From positions 85,893,501 to 85,957,500 of the forward strand of contig JASDFA010000007.1 of assembly GCA_035772735.1 (NCBI GenBank): a DNA stretch of 64,000 bases. Direction: 5' to 3'. This document shows, one piece after another, positions 9,932-22,217 of the stretch. Made by a program: the position numbers and the translations under genes. How positions within the stretch are numbered: position 1 is the stretch's first letter; each line of letters opens with the position of its first letter. The DNA comes from Datura wrightii (lineage: Eukaryota; Streptophyta; Magnoliopsida; Solanales; Solanaceae). Under the pieces are notes generated by a model. The model saw only the letters and a list, made by a program, of their open reading frames with translations. It was not told where the DNA came from and made no database searches.

Positions 9932-12452
9932 CGTAACACCCCAAAACATTTCTAGACCAAACTCAGACCTTGCAAGAAAATTCCAGAAGAAACCAGAAAA
10001 TTTGCCTCAGAATGACCGAGACAACGAGTCGTGATCAGCTCCAACGACCCGTTGTCTCAGTCATAGTCAACCCTGCCTTGGTCCTTCGAGAAACAACAGG
10101 ACATGGAATGACCCATTGTGAGAAACAATGAGTCATCCTTTCACTCGTCGGTCCCCAGCTCAGAAATTCTTTTCCAGGAACCCATGACTCAACCAATGAG
10201 TCGTCATGTGATACAATGACTCATGGTGTGAGTCGTTACTTGGGATCCCAGAAACCTCCTTCAGTGATAACGAGTGGAAACAACGACCCATTGTATCACA
10301 CAAAGAGTCATTGTGACCACCCATGGTGCCATGTTCCGGGATCTTTGGAACCTTTTTAGTAGAGGTGATAACTTGACATAATGACCTGTTGGGTCTACCA
10401 ACGAGTCATTGTGTTGCCCATTGTCAGGCTTCCCAATTTTTTTCTTCTAGTGGCCACGGGAGGAACTAACAAACCATTGGTTCATCCAACCAATCATGGT
10501 CCCTCTCATTGACAGTTCTAGTGAGCAAAAAACCCAGGACCCAGGACCAACGACTGGGCCCAATGAGTCATGGTCTCAACTAACGACTCATTAAGTGACC
10601 CGTTGGTCCATGTCGACAATTTTTTCATATTTGTCCCTAGGGATACTTTTGTAATTTTTCACCTTTTTAATCACTAAATTACATCATTTTGTGTTATTTT
10701 CAGGGAATTTAGAGTGTAATCCTCGATTACTTCACCCCTCTCATCCCCTCAGAAAAATCAAATCATAAAAATTCTCTCAGAAAAACTTAGAGCAGGAGCT
10801 AGGGAAATCAAACTTCTTCTCAGATTCTCAAGGGATTTTCTCCCGGATTTCTTCACCAGGTATGTGGGAATTCAACAAGGGAATTGTAATTTCCTTGTGT
10901 CCCCAAAACCCTTCCTTAATTTTCTATCAGTTAAAGCCCTGAGGTTTCAAAATTTAGAAAGTTTTCAAACAAAATTCTATAAATTTCAGGAGGAGTATTA
11001 TCCATGTAATTAGCTACTATGTGTTTCCTAAATTCCTAGAAATCATTTGGAAACTAGCTCCTTGTGAAGTGATTTATCCTTAGCTTTTGAATGCAGTATA
11101 TTAGGGTCTAGCATATTGAGTAGTTATTCATGTTGCCTGACTACCAGTGTTGGGATTCTCATATTGCTAAAATTAGTTGAAATCTCATTCAATTGCATGC
11201 TAGTCCAGTTTCAGTCAGAATGTTAGCATGTTCAGTATTTTTCACAAATGTCAGCTGATCAGTTTGACTACAGTTTTTTCTTGAGGTGTCAGTGGTGCCT
11301 CCCAGTTATCAATTATTAGATTCAGATATCAATTATCAGATTTTAGTGGTTCTTTAAACGGTTACGACACTTCCAGATAAGCAGCTCTGAACAGTCTTAG
11401 AACCCCCAGCTTCAGTTTCAATTTGTTCTTTAGACAGTTACGACGCTTCAAGATAAGCCGCTCTAGCCAGTCATCGAACACCAGTTACAGAATCTGGTCC
11501 GATAAGACTCTCAGGGTACTTCCAGACAGGTATCCTTGACTTAGTCATGACCCCAGGTTCGAGATATCAGCTTAGTAGTTAGACTAGGACTATCCAGTGG
11601 GAGTAGGACTTAGCACCGAGTAGATCGGGTTTCCAGTACATCCAGGTTCCCAGAACTATGTTGCCACCATAAGTTATTTTGTTGGCCCTATGACCCCAGA
11701 CTTGTGATCACCCAGTTCATGCTTTTATACCTTAGTAAGGTATATTGGATCCTACGGATAGGGTGTATACATCGGAATCCACATCTAGCTCACGTGGTTA
11801 TATGTCGGTTATAGACTCTCCCACTAGTCAGTTCAGTTCAGTATAATTAGTTCATATCAGTATCTCAGATTTAGGGCATGTTTATGACCACCAGTCAAGG
11901 TCATTATTGACCATCTCTATTATATTTTAGTTGTTCAATTTTTAGTATTTCAGGTTTTCATTACATGTCATCACAGTTCAGTTATTTGTTCTTTATGTTA
12001 TATTTTTCTCCCACCTACTCAGTACATTCAAAGTACTGACGCATAGCTTCTATGTTGTATAGTATCATGATACAGGCACGGGTTCTCAGCCTCAGCACCA
12101 TTAGTAGATCTTCTTCAGGTGATATCAACAGTACCAGTGGTGAGTGCTCATCTTTCGAGGACGATATTTACTTTTTCAGTTATTTTCATTCAGTTAGACT
12201 TTAGAGTTAGCTAGGGTCTTGTCCCAGCAACTCATCATATGTAGATGGCTTTCAGACATAAACTCAGACTTTCAGTTTTGTTTTCAGATGTATAAACTTT
12301 TATTATTTAGATTTTCTTAAATGGATTTATTATTTAAGCTTCCACTATGATTACTCAGATTACCAGTGTTATGATAGACCATGGGTTGGCTTGGGGTTAC
12401 TTGTGACTCCAAGTACCGTGTCTCGTCCAGGGTATAGACTAGGGTTGTGACA
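9932..12452 (+). mobile_element. Element B 3' LTR
   Basis: 2521 bp from CGTAACACCCC (start TG mutated to CG) to GGTTGTGACA. It matches the truncated 5' LTR at 3563-4894 and, reverse-complemented, both LTRs of H. 10000-10620 holds a dense ACGAGTCGT/AATGACTCAT motif cluster. It is followed without a gap by element G's pseudogene, so B inserted in G. The left duplication is outside the window. No host gene lies within it. Confidence 0.88.
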
Positions 12453-12479
12453 AGGGGGGACAAGGTAATGATGATGATC

Positions 12480-13886
12480 AGACCCCACCTCCATAGAGCC
12501 ACACCATCAGGTGGAGTGTGCCAGGTGCTTGGGAAATCTATGAGCAAGGCCTCACCCTCACATCAAAGTAGAGTTTGAGGTGAAGCATTCAGGAGGAGCC
12601 AAAAATATTAACCAGTGCCCTGAATGAGGTCGAAAAGATAAAGTGGCTATTTGAGTTTTATGGGTTCAAGTGCCCTGACAGCTTCAGTGTTGACATGGTT
12701 AGGGAGTTTTATGCCAACTACTTGGCTACTTTAGAGTAGCAGACTCCAGCGGGGTAGAAAGTAAAGGAGCAGCCCAGACTGGAGAGTGTGATGGTCCGAG
12801 GGGGCGCAGTTGATGTCTCAGAGTGGGTCATTGCCCGAATATTATATAGGCTAGAATATCGGGTCCCAGCCTCTACAGTAGAGTTTGAGTACCGTGTTAA
12901 GGCCCTGAAAAGGGTCAAGCAGTTGAGCTTATAAGAGAGACAGAGATAAGTGAGGTGGCTGGCTGGTGTGATAATTGAGGAAAAAGAGGAGGCAGATTGG
13001 GTGACCAGTGGACAGCAAGTCACAAAAGGCTCGCTTAAGTCATAGCGAAGGCTTGTTGGACATTGGTTCGCCATAGGTTGGCGCCGACAGCAACTAACAA
13101 CACTTTGAGCACCAATAGAGCAGCTCTTGCATGTATCATGTCGGGATATTCCATCAACTTGCTGAGGGTCATAGCAGAGGAGATTCAGGATGGAGCTCTA
13201 GCCTTAAGCACGATGATTCTATTCCCGAGTCTCATATATAGGCTCTATGGAGAGTCTAGTGTTCAGGTTATAGTGGAGATTGATTCCAAAATCGGAGGCA
13301 ATCGGACTATTGACATATGGTTGATTCAAGATAAGATGAACCTGGTGAGTCGGGTTAGAGTACCAGCAGTAGTCCCGACACCATAGCCAGCAGGGGCGAG
13401 CATGTAGATGCCCCCACCTCAGTTGATCAAAGTGAAATGTCGGCCACTGAAGTCGTCCACACAACAGCTGCCCCCAGCACTTCCTCCGCACCTCCACTAG
13501 CTACATTAGGCCAGGTTCTATCCAGATGCATTCTTGTGGCCCATGAGTTCCTGTAGAAGCTGGCCAAAAGGCTGACCTTGATTGACAAAAAGGTTAATGT
13601 GATGATGGATTAGGTCAAGCCTTGGGTCAAGGCTGAGATTGAGGTGGCAGCTAGAGGACTACATAACAGACTAGACAGTTTTGAGCTACGGCTCAATGAG
13701 TGACTAGCTGAGTAGCCGGATCTAAGGAGTTTGAGAAAGGAGAAGGGCTCACTATAAAGTCAGGTAGCCAAGCTATCATCTCGACAGTCGGCCATATTAT
13801 CAGTCCCCACTATTCCATTATTTGAGGAAGTTGGCGGAGATGATTAATGAGGAGGCCGCTAGGAAGAAAAGAAAAAGAGAAATAGA
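12480..13886 (+). pseudogene. Plant-transposon-protein-like pseudogene, part 1 (element G)
   Basis: It resembles the 'putative plant transposon protein' domain common in Solanaceae genomes (recalled family, not searched). Clues: FEFYGFKCPDSFSVDMVREFYANY near 12640-12720, split here as FEFYGF and VREFYANY; GHRLAPTATNNTLSTNRAAL with FPSLIYRL and RTIDIWLIQDKMN in 13063-13386; then a Pro/Ala/Thr-rich linker and a helical, probably coiled-coil stretch (KAEIEVAARGLHNRLDSFEL, 13628-13690) near 13600-13740. Several in-frame stops (e.g. 12736, 13383) show decay. Element C interrupts it at 13887, and it resumes at 33845. The biochemical role of this family is not known to me. Confidence 0.72.
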
Positions 13887-13891
13887 GAAGC
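13887..13891. repeat. Element C target-site duplication, left copy
   Basis: GAAGC immediately before the LTR start; the identical GAAGC follows C's 3' LTR at 33840-33844. A 5-bp duplication is typical of Ty3/gypsy integrases. Confidence 0.9.
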
Positions 13892-14100
13892 TGTTACACC
13901 CCGTAAATTTCCGGCATATAGATGGCCTATTCACGTGTTGGTTAAGAGTATTTGAAAGTCATACATGCTAGAAAAAGGCCCGGGGAAAGATCGGACAAGC
14001 GCCAAGTCGGCGCGTCGCAAGGCAAAATGCGACTTATAAATCGCATTCCAGGAATGCGACTTATAAACGCATTCCCTGAATGCGACTTATAAGTCCCTAT

Positions 14101-14108
14101 TATATAAG
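14101..14108 (+). promoter_or_regulatory. Element C LTR TATA box
   Basis: TATATAAG followed by a short CCACTTCGG phrase shared with D's LTRs. The same box is at 31454-31461 in C's 3' LTR. Position about 210 bases into the LTR means a short U3 and a long R/U5, inferred from the box alone. Confidence 0.6.
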
Positions 14109-14876
14109 CCCTCCACTTCGGATAATTTTCATAACTTTCCAGAAAGGACGCGAGAGAAACAGAGAGAACGTAAGGTATTTGATAATTTCCTTTTGATTAC
14201 GTCGTCAAATGCGGTCCAAACTCCAATCAACCTCAGGTACCGAGGTATTTAGCAGCAGGGAGCATTCCTACGGATTTTATTTCGTGAAATACGGCCGACG
14301 AATCGTCGAGCTACCGAGCTAAGGTAAGTAGAATTGCTCCAAACTAGTGTCTATGTGCTCCTAGCTGTGAAGTGAGTACTTCTCCCTTAGGGACTTCTGA
14401 AAAATAGCGAGTTTTTGACCGTCTTTCGATAAGCCTAAGTTTAGGCTATAGTTATATCAAAAGTGATGTTGTTCTTTAGAATAAAGCTATATTTAGTATT
14501 AATTAGCGTATACATGAATGCAGTTGGGAAAAATAGCTGGAGTATTGACCGAGCCTCGTCCGACAGACGGATAACTCGAGGTTAAGGTATGTAAAGCTAG
14601 TTCCTTCGGCAAGTTAGTAGTTTTAGCCTTGTATGGTACAATAAACTCCGTAGTAGAATTCCCGGAGTTGAATGTTAAGTATTGTGCAAGTTCAGTAAAC
14701 CTAGTTCGCGTTGTGATATCATATTCAGTCTGAAAGTTAGAAAAGCATGTGCCCAAGGGCAAGTTAGTATTTCAGATTCAGTATAGCTTATTATGTGAAT
14801 AGCAAGCATGTTGTAGAATAAAAAGGAACAGATTTCCATAATAAAAGTCAGTAAAGAAAGATCAGATAGACAGACA

Positions 14877-14881
14877 GTTAT
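14877..14881. repeat. Element D target-site duplication, left copy
   Basis: GTTAT directly before D, repeated at 25028-25032 directly after D. C's uninterrupted 3' LTR has a single GTTAT at the same place (CAGACAGTTATGGCTACGG, around 32225-32243), which shows the pre-insertion site. Confidence 0.93.
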
Positions 14882-17336
14882 TGTTATACCCCGTAGGATT
14901 CCTGGCACCTAGATGACCTATTCGCACGTTGGTTAACCATATTTGAAGGCCATACGTGCTAGAGAAAGGCCCGGAGGTGAGGCCTCCGCGTTGGCTCCGT
15001 GACACGTTGGCCTTGTCCAGGCCTAAGTATATAAAGCCCCACTTCGGTTTATTTTAGAATTAAATCATATAAACTTCATAAAACAAAGAGCAAACGCAGG
15101 AGAAGGAAAAAGGGACGAAGTATTGTCCAAACTCAAATTAACCTCAGATACCGAGGTATTTAGCAGTAGAGAGTATTCCTACGGATTTAGTTTCGTGAAA
15201 TACGGCCGACGAATCATCGAGCCACCGAGCTAAGGTAAGTGAAATTGCTCTAAATTAGTGTCTATGTGTTCCTAGCTGCGAAGTGAATATTTCTCCCTTC
15301 TGGACCGCTGAAAAATAGCGAGTTTTCGACCGTCTTTCGATAAGCCTAAGTTTAGGCTATAAACTATATCGAAAGCGACGTTGCTCTTTGCAATAACGCT
15401 GTATTTAGTATTGATTGGCACATTTATCAATGCAGTTGGGAGAAAATAGTTGAAATACTGGCCGAGCCTCGTCCGACAGACGGATAGTTCGAGGATAAGG
15501 TATGTAAAGCTAGTTTCCTCGGCAAGTTAGTAATCTTGGTACAGTACAGTAATTTAAAGGCCAGTAGAATATTCAGAAGCCATGTATGATGTTTATTATG
15601 AATGATGGTACGATACTAGAAACATTATGTTATGATCAGCACGAGACTTGCTAGCCCGATATAGATCCTAATACAAGTGTTAGAATCTGCGCAATATGCT
15701 CAGTATGTGATGTGACACAGAATGTTAGGATATCATTGTATTCAGTTGAAACCCAGTAAAGCAATGTAATATCTGTAAGACATCTCAGAAATAGAACGAT
15801 AAGTTAAAGTGAAGCTAGAAAGCATATTAGAACTAGTAAATCATGTTACTATAGAAACTCAGTATACAGCATAGTTTCAGCAGAAAGACTATATCATGTC
15901 CAGCATCAGACCCAGTGTAATCTGGCAGAAGACTATATTTATACATATATATATTTACCAGCCTCAGCATGTATTAAGTACGTACACATTACCATTACTA
16001 GTTCAGCACACAGTAGACACAGATACGTTATAATTATTAGCTTCAGCATGTGATATATGCAGATAGTATTACTAGTTGAGACCATTGTATTGTTTGGGGT
16101 TGGATTACCTAGCGTCCATGACCTCCCCAGGGTTGATAGCTGTATCAACTCGTCCGTCAGAGGATGAGGATACGTCGCTCTACGGAGTGGCATGTCGTCC
16201 CACAGGGGACGAAGATGGGATGCCAGTTTTCCCCATATCATGCCTTGGTCGGCTTTTACACACCCTTGTCGAGTGGATATGCCCGAGTGTTGATTCAGGA
16301 GTCCGCCGGACTCAGATGCAGTTATATTCAGGGGCTCAGCGAGCCCAAGTGCATACCCAGGGAACCGGCAGGATGCTTACAGGGTTATAGGAGATGGGAT
16401 GACCAGGGTAGGGGTGTAGATTCTGTGCTGGTTGTACCTCCCAGCTTATGGGGGGCCGGGTAAGGTTTGTATGTGTGCTATGTTATGTTATGACATGTTA
16501 TGCCGTGTTGCAGTAGATGACGGTAGAACGATAAATTCTCAAGTATGACTCCTATTCCTTCCAGTATAATTAAGAGAAGGTATGACTTACATTATCAGAC
16601 AGTTAATCTATTCCTTCCTACTTCAGTTTCATCAGTTACATTATTGTTTTTAGATTTTGTTTTCAATTATTGCTTTACATACTCAGTACCAACGGTACTG
16701 ACGCCCGGTGGGGCGCTGCATTACTTGCCTACAGGTACTTATAGACGAGCAGGCGATACCACGTGATTCCTATCAGTGATCGAGTATTCAGCTCCTGTCA
16801 TCCGAAGACTGAATTCCAGAGGTGTACTTCATTTTCTTTGTTGTATAGTACGGGTAGGTCGGGGCCCTGTCCCGATCATTTCTATTGCTATTCCTAGAGG
16901 GTTGCAGTCTGTATATGTTCCCTGTGGTCAGATGAGCCGGTCGTGTGAGGCCGTGCAGTTGTTAGCTGTTAGTACTTCTGTTTCTTTCATGTTGGCCGTG
17001 TGGGGCCATAGCTTGACAGTAGTGGTGACCTTGCCGGTCACGTAGCTTTCTAATATTCTATGATTAAGTTGCAGATAACTAGATAGCATGGTGGCCTTGT
17101 CGGCCCGCATAGGTTCCCCTATATTGACACATTTCTGGTCAGCTATTAGTACAGGTACAGGAGGCTATAGGCCAATGGGCCGGGGGCTGTGTTTACAGCC
17201 GTTGTATAGCCCTTTGTTTCCAAAAATGTGAATTAGAGCCAGCCAGGCACCAGATGTGCCCAGGCTTAGCAGTCCAGCAGTTCAGGTCCTAGTAGGGCAC
17301 CAGGTGCCAGTCATACCCCCAAGGTGGGGTGTGACA
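14882..17336 (+). mobile_element. Element D 5' LTR
   Basis: 2455 bp, TGTTATACCCCG to GGGGTGTGACA. It is very like D's 3' LTR (22487-25027), roughly three mismatches per hundred in the stretch I compared by eye. Two deletions (81 bases at 14974/14975, about 44 near 15125) and a roughly 44-base insertion near 16025-16068 distinguish it. TATATAAAG is at 15028. The ORFs at 16076-16390, 16164-16463 and 16776-17045 have no protein-family features and recur as LTR sequence, so they are not annotated as genes. Confidence 0.92.
15028..15036 (+). promoter_or_regulatory. Element D 5' LTR TATA box
   Basis: TATATAAAG followed by CCCCACTTCGG. It is identical in D's 3' LTR (22714-22722) and in the partial LTR at 63794-63802. 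This is the probable element promoter. Confidence 0.65.
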
Positions 17337-17340
17337 AACT

Positions 17341-17352
17341 TGGTATCAGAGC
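17341..17352 (+). other. Element D primer-binding site (tRNA-iMet)
   Basis: Perfect TGGTATCAGAGC, four bases after the LTR end at 17336. Confidence 0.93.
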
Positions 17353-18862
17353 AGGTCGTGTCCCAGGGAGTCTGCAAGCCGTGCTAAGTAGAGTCTTGTC
17401 TATGGATGTGTTGTGAACCACATATTATAGGCAGGAGGCTGCGAGGCATGATAGGATGGTTACCCTTCCTTCTCAGTCAGTCGTGCTTTAGAGCGGTACA
17501 GTACATAGTGGAGTCTCTAAAAACTTACCGTCTTCTTTGATTACAGATACAAAGGGAGATCAACATTACCCTATTACAGGAAGAAGATCAGATATAGCAA
17601 CAGAAGAAGGCATCAGCCAGTTACATGATAACTACGGTAGCAGGAGGAGGTACCTGAGACCTCCCAGCATGATACCTTTATCGGTACTATCCCCAGTATA
17701 CGTTGATAACGTCAGAATAGGAAGTCAGGAATGTAATGTGCATATGAGTTGATTTATTTATTAGCTATATGAGATCTGATTAAGATTACAGACAAGGTCA
17801 AACCACCAGGTAAGTATAAGAAAGAGAGGTAAATGCAGGAATCCCAAACACATCTTTTCAGATATGGTACAGTTAAATGTTTTTATTTGTTGCAATAAGA
17901 AAAGGGTTATTCCTACCTCTTGATTTTGATGCCCGCATAGTAAAGGGTCATAAGACTTGAGATGGGGTTGCCAAATCAAGCAGTAAGTAAAGATGGGCTG
18001 ATTGATCCTAGTAAGTATTAGAAAGTATAAAGAGCCCCTATGATTACGTAAGCTGTGCAGACCCTTATGACAACAAACCAGTAAAGAAAGTAAGACTGTT
18101 AGCTTACCCGAAGCAGGGGTAAAAGACTTGTTAGTAATAAATGCTTAGTAATAGTCAAATTTGAGTCAAAAAAAGGCTAAGTCTGCCATATACGCTAATA
18201 GACAGTAAGATATACCTATAAGATTATCGATATGATTCAGTTGTGATATCGAAAGGGTGAGAGGTCATGTGAATCAGATAGGTCTGATTGCAAGTCAGGG
18301 GAACTATGAATTGATACTTGACCAGTAATCTTATTAATAATGAAAAGCAGGTACCTTGAACCCCAGAGTTCAGCTTAAGTGGGATGAGGGGAAGAAGCAG
18401 GAGTGTCAGATGTTGTGGGGAAATTAGGATTACCCCTTATTGATAGAATATCATATTAAGGATTAAGCCTCAGGCTGACAGTAAGATTGCGGTTCAGAAT
18501 ACCGCAGTATGTCCTCTATGGAAAAGTTAAGAAGTTACCGATACAGCAATTCCAATCTAGTGTAGCCTAGAGATAAGGCCCAGCAGGCAGTCATGGGCTC
18601 TCAATATATGCCTAGTAAGGCTACAAGATTTGAACGTCGACCCCACATCGCAAGAGTGGCGGAATTTCAAACAGCAGACAATAACTAAAGTGTTTATGTT
18701 TGTTACTTTCAGAATGGGGTGACAATACAATGAAATGATAAGTCAGGGCAGGAGATATTATTAGGCCGTAGAAGCGGTGTATCATGTACGGAATGAGACT
18801 CAGCAGAGCATGTCAGAGATTATGTATTACTGCAGAATTCAGTACATATTGTACGTAGCTAT

Positions 18863-18864
<2 letters not shown>

Positions 18865-18899
<35 letters not shown>
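18865..18899. repeat. (AT)n microsatellite in element D
   Basis: About 17 AT units. The same tract occurs at the same internal position of element C (28150-28186). Confidence 0.92.
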
Positions 18900-18901
<2 letters not shown>

Positions 18902-19013
18902 TATACAGATAATAGATATGTTGTGAGTAGCCGCCTATAAGGGGTACAATTACAGATGTTGATTAGTAATAGAAAGCATGTACAAATTGCATTGCAGGAC
19001 CCCCCCTTGCTAA

Positions 19014-19082
19014 GAAAAAAAAAGGAGAAGAAAGAAAGAAAAGGAGAAAAGAAAGGAGAAAGGGAAAGGAGAAGAGAAAGGG
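19014..19082. repeat. Polypurine run in element D
   Basis: About 69 bases of almost pure A/G (AAAGAAAGG-type units), 115 bases after the (AT)n tract. Element C has the counterpart at 28289-28352. Confidence 0.85.
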
Positions 19083-20145
19083 CAGATTAAGTGTGAATTA
19101 CGTATGAAGTCATAGAAACTATATCAGTTCTCAGTTATTAAGTTAATAGACTTACGTGTTGTTCCCAGATCTAGGATCTAGGAGCTTACCAGAGTTAATG
19201 ACCTAAACCAGATGGCTAGATGATAAGGGCGCAGTTAGACGATCTACCGACCAGTTGGTGCCTGCATTAGCAAGGAAGCATCCCTGAAGATCGGTAACAT
19301 TAGTGCATATGCTAGAACCAGGATTAGAGGCCGAATAGGCAAATTTCAGAGATTAGCAATACCAGAATTTTTCTAGTATGTTAAGTGGTCGTACGTCATT
19401 TTCCCAGCCTTGTAGGTGAGAGTCGGCCTTAGTCAACCTAGCAGTTATTATGTGAAACACCCCATAAGTCGGCCGGCCGCCCCAGTCAGAATACCCGTGG
19501 GTACCCCAAAGAAGGGTGCACATCAGTAGTCAGCGACAGACTAGTACTTCAGCTGGTTCTCCTAAGATATTTAGATACAGAGCCCTAGCAGAAGGCTAGT
19601 ATTTATACAATAGCTCATAAGACCGAGAATTCCCCAGAATAGCAGTATAAATCCAAGTGGATACATACAAGGCATAAGAAATTGATAGTACCCTGCTAGC
19701 ACAGTGTTTATTAAGACCAGGGGATCAGTAGACTCCCCGTGAAGATCCAGAGATTGATCGCCTGGGAGTAAGTTTGATTAAGCCCAGCCTTACAGTGGTT
19801 TAAGAAAAATAACAGAGCAATTAGATGCCCATAAGTCTGCGGTTATGCACGAACTATAAGCACTCAAGTAGAACAGTTAGAGCATTGTTAGACTACTGCC
19901 ACATTCGGGTCATTCAACCCGACTATTCAGTTATTTAAGGTTATGCAGCCAGATCATTAGAGGTCATGGTCAATATCAGGACCTCCTGATCAGATACGGG
20001 CACATGGTGTGCAGAAAGTCGTTCAAGGTTACCTTAGCAACAAGTAGCCTTAGCATACGGCCAGAAGGCCAGATAAGCTCTAGCTATACCGGTAGATTAC
20101 TTGTCAGATTCTCCGGCATAATAAACCAGTATGACCGTTAGTTAT

Positions 20146-20660
20146 ATGCCAATTCTTTGTAAATGTGAATTTTGGTTGAGTTTAGTAGCCTTTTTGGTCA
20201 CATTGTGTCGGAGGCTGGTGTACAGATAGATATACAGAAAATCAAAATAATGAAGACATAGCCTAGACCTACCACTCCGATCGAAGTACGCAATCCCTGA
20301 GGTTAGCCGGGTACTGCAGAGGGTTTGTGGAAGGATTTTCCGCCTTAGCAGCACCTTTGACTAAATTGACACAGAAGGCAGCAAAGTTCCAGTAGACTGA
20401 GGCGTGTGAGCAGAACTTCCAAGAGTTAAAAGCCAGGTTAACATCAGCTCCAGTATTAGTATCGCCAGGAGGTACAGAGGGTTGATGCAGCATGGTAAAG
20501 TAATAGCTTATGCTTTCAGACAATTGAAGAAACGTGAAAAGAATTATCTTACCCATGACCTGGAGTTAGTTGCAGTAGTTTATGCCTTAAAGAGTGAAAA
20601 TTTTGTATCACCCAGGAAGGGCTAATATGGTAACAGATGCCCTTAGCCGTAAATCTATGG
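20146..20660 (+). pseudogene. Element D RT tail and RNase H remnant
   Basis: Begins abruptly inside RT (around CEFWL, 20158-20180), then VSEAGVQID, PTTPIEVRN, LAGYCRGFVEGFSALAAPLTKLTQKAAKFQ, EACEQNFQELKARLTSAPVL in shifting frames. The YCDAS catalytic segment is lost: PGGTEG leads directly into LMQHGKVIAYA. After AVVYALK at 20590 the middle of RNase H is deleted and the text rejoins at the YHPGKAN-equivalent near 20600-20640. It cannot encode an active enzyme. Confidence 0.75.
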
Positions 20661-20699
20661 GGGGTTTGCATACTTGCCGCCTGGACAGCGAGAATAGAC

Positions 20700-21720
20700 C
20701 CGAGAATTACACTAGTTAGCCGGTTTACACGTTCACATAGCAGAAATAAAGGATAACAGAGCGATAATACAGAATGTCGCAGTGTTGTCGTTAGTGGTGG
20801 AAGTAAAGGAACGGTCGTATAGAGACCCTAGCCAGGTTCAACTTGAACACAAGGTTCAGTAAGGAGAGGTGACATATTTTCAGATAACCGGGGATGAAGT
20901 GTTGCGATATAAAGGCCGCATTTGTGTTCTAGATATTTTGGGGCATCGCCAGCAGCTTATGAGCGAGGCACATTACGCCCGCTATTCTCTCCACCCAGGC
21001 GCGATGAAAATGTGCCATGATATCAAAGAAAACTACTGGTGGCCAGGTATGAAAAGAGAAATCGCTGAATTTGTAGCCCAGTGTCCTTAACTACCAACAG
21101 GTGAAAGCACAACATCAGAAACCAGGCGGATTAACTTAGGACATAGCTGTGCCTCTCTGGAAATGAGAAGCAGTGAATATGGATTTTGTGACAGGACTAC
21201 CCCGTACCAGATGCGGAAATGATTCTATTTGGGTAATAGTTGACAGGCTGACAAAATCAGCTCATTTCCTACCAGTGAAAGCTACCTTCTCAGCTGAGGA
21301 CTATGCCGAATTATATATCAGAGAAATAGTTAGATTGCATGAAGTGCCAGTATCTATCATTTCTGATAGGGGAGCACAGTTTACAGCTAGATTCTGGCAG
21401 TCATTCCAGAGGGGTCTGGAAACACAGACTAATTTAAACACAGCGTTCTATCCTTAAATAGATAAGCAGGCTGAGCGCACAATTCAGACGCTCAAAGACA
21501 TGTTGCGAGCGTGTGTGCTAGATTTCGGTAGTAGCCAAAGTGAGCATTTATCGTTAATTGAATTTGCCTACAATAATAGCTATCATTCATCCATCCAGAT
21601 GGCGCCTTTTGAGGCATTATATGAGCAAAAATGCAGATTGCCGAATGGTTGGTTTGAAATCGGAGAGTCATTGTTGGTTGGCCCAGACATTGTTCAGCAG
21701 TCAAAGGAAAAGGTAAAGCT
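20700..21720 (+). pseudogene. Element D integrase
   Basis: Integrase of the chromovirus type. N-terminal region 20869-21090: VLRYKGRICVLD, HYARYSLHPGAMKM, DIKENYWWPGMKREI, CP (HHCC finger; a frame slip follows before LPTGE). Core 21173-21457: MDFVTGLPRTR (Asp 21182-21184), DSIWVIVDRLTKSAHFLPVK, VSIISDRGAQFTARFW (Asp 21365-21367). After one stop at 21455, QAERTIQTL gives Glu at 21473-21475. The spacing D-(35)-E in one frame is exact. 21500-21710 continues with FAYNNSYHSSIQMAPFEALYE. One stop and at least one shift separate the pieces. Confidence 0.86.
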
Positions 21721-21759
21721 TATCCGAAGAATGCCTACTGACTGCACAGAGCCGCCAGA

Positions 21760-22217
21760 AATCATATGCAGATGTGCGGCGCAGAAAAATTGGAGTTTGA
21801 TGTGTATGACTGGGTATTTCTGAAGTATCCCCAATAAAAGAGATAATGAGGTCCAGCAAGAAAGATAAGCTCAGCCCGAGGTTTGTTGGGCCTTATCGGA
21901 TTCGTCGAAGGACAGACCGAGTAGCATATGAGTTGAATTTGCCTCCAGAATTAGAATCCATTCATCCGTTCTTTCGTGTATGTATGCTGAGGAAATGCAT
22001 AGGAGACCCGTCCAGAGCACTCCCAGTACAGAATATCCAGGTTACGAAAAAGCTGGTCTATGAAGGGGTTCCAATAACTATCATAAACAGGCAGATTCGC
22101 AGATTGAGGACTAAAGATATTACGTCTATCAAGGTATTGAGGCGTAACAGGAACCGAGAGGAGATGACTTGGGAAGCAGAGGAAGATATGAGGACCAGAT
22201 ATCCTCACCTATTCTAG
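21760..22217 (+). pseudogene. Element D integrase C-terminus with chromodomain-like tail
   Basis: An open segment at 21846-22217 (123 residues) holds KDKLSPRFVGPYRIRRR, DRVAYELNLPPELESIHP, RVCMLRKCIGDPS, then the tail RRLRTKDITSIKVLRRNRNR and EEMTWEAEEDMRTRYPHLF, ending at the natural stop. The aromatic/acidic pattern fits the degenerate (group II) chromodomains of plant Tekay-type elements. The preceding stop near 21823 separates it from the catalytic core, so it could act only if that stop were bypassed. Confidence 0.8.

Larger units (their letters stand above)
13892..14881 (+). mobile_element. Element C 5' LTR, first part
   Basis: Starts TGTTACACCCCG and runs 990 bp until element D splits it at 14882; the LTR resumes at 25028. 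It matches 31298-32230 of C's 3' LTR closely. It differs by a 57-base block near 14034-14090, where ATGCGACTTATAA is repeated three times against once in the 3' LTR. It holds the LTR promoter, with TATATAAG at 14101. No gene is present. Confidence 0.9.
17353..20145 (+). mobile_element. Element D internal region without recognisable gag-protease-RT
   Basis: About 2.8 kb lies where gag, protease and most of RT belong. I see no gag core, zinc knuckle, D-S/T/P-G or YxDD/FxDD motif in any frame, and ORFs are short. The same sequence, collinear, fills 26656-29365 of element C, including an (AT)n tract followed by a polypurine run, so it is a family trait and not local decay. Its origin is unknown; it could be captured DNA or extremely diverged gag-pol. 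Confidence 0.7.

Noticed and set aside
16076..16463. ORFs of about 100 residues in D's 5' LTR, with counterparts at 23757-24225 in the 3' LTR
   Set aside because: They are repeated only because the LTR is repeated; overlapping frames on both strands are equally open and no family motif is visible.
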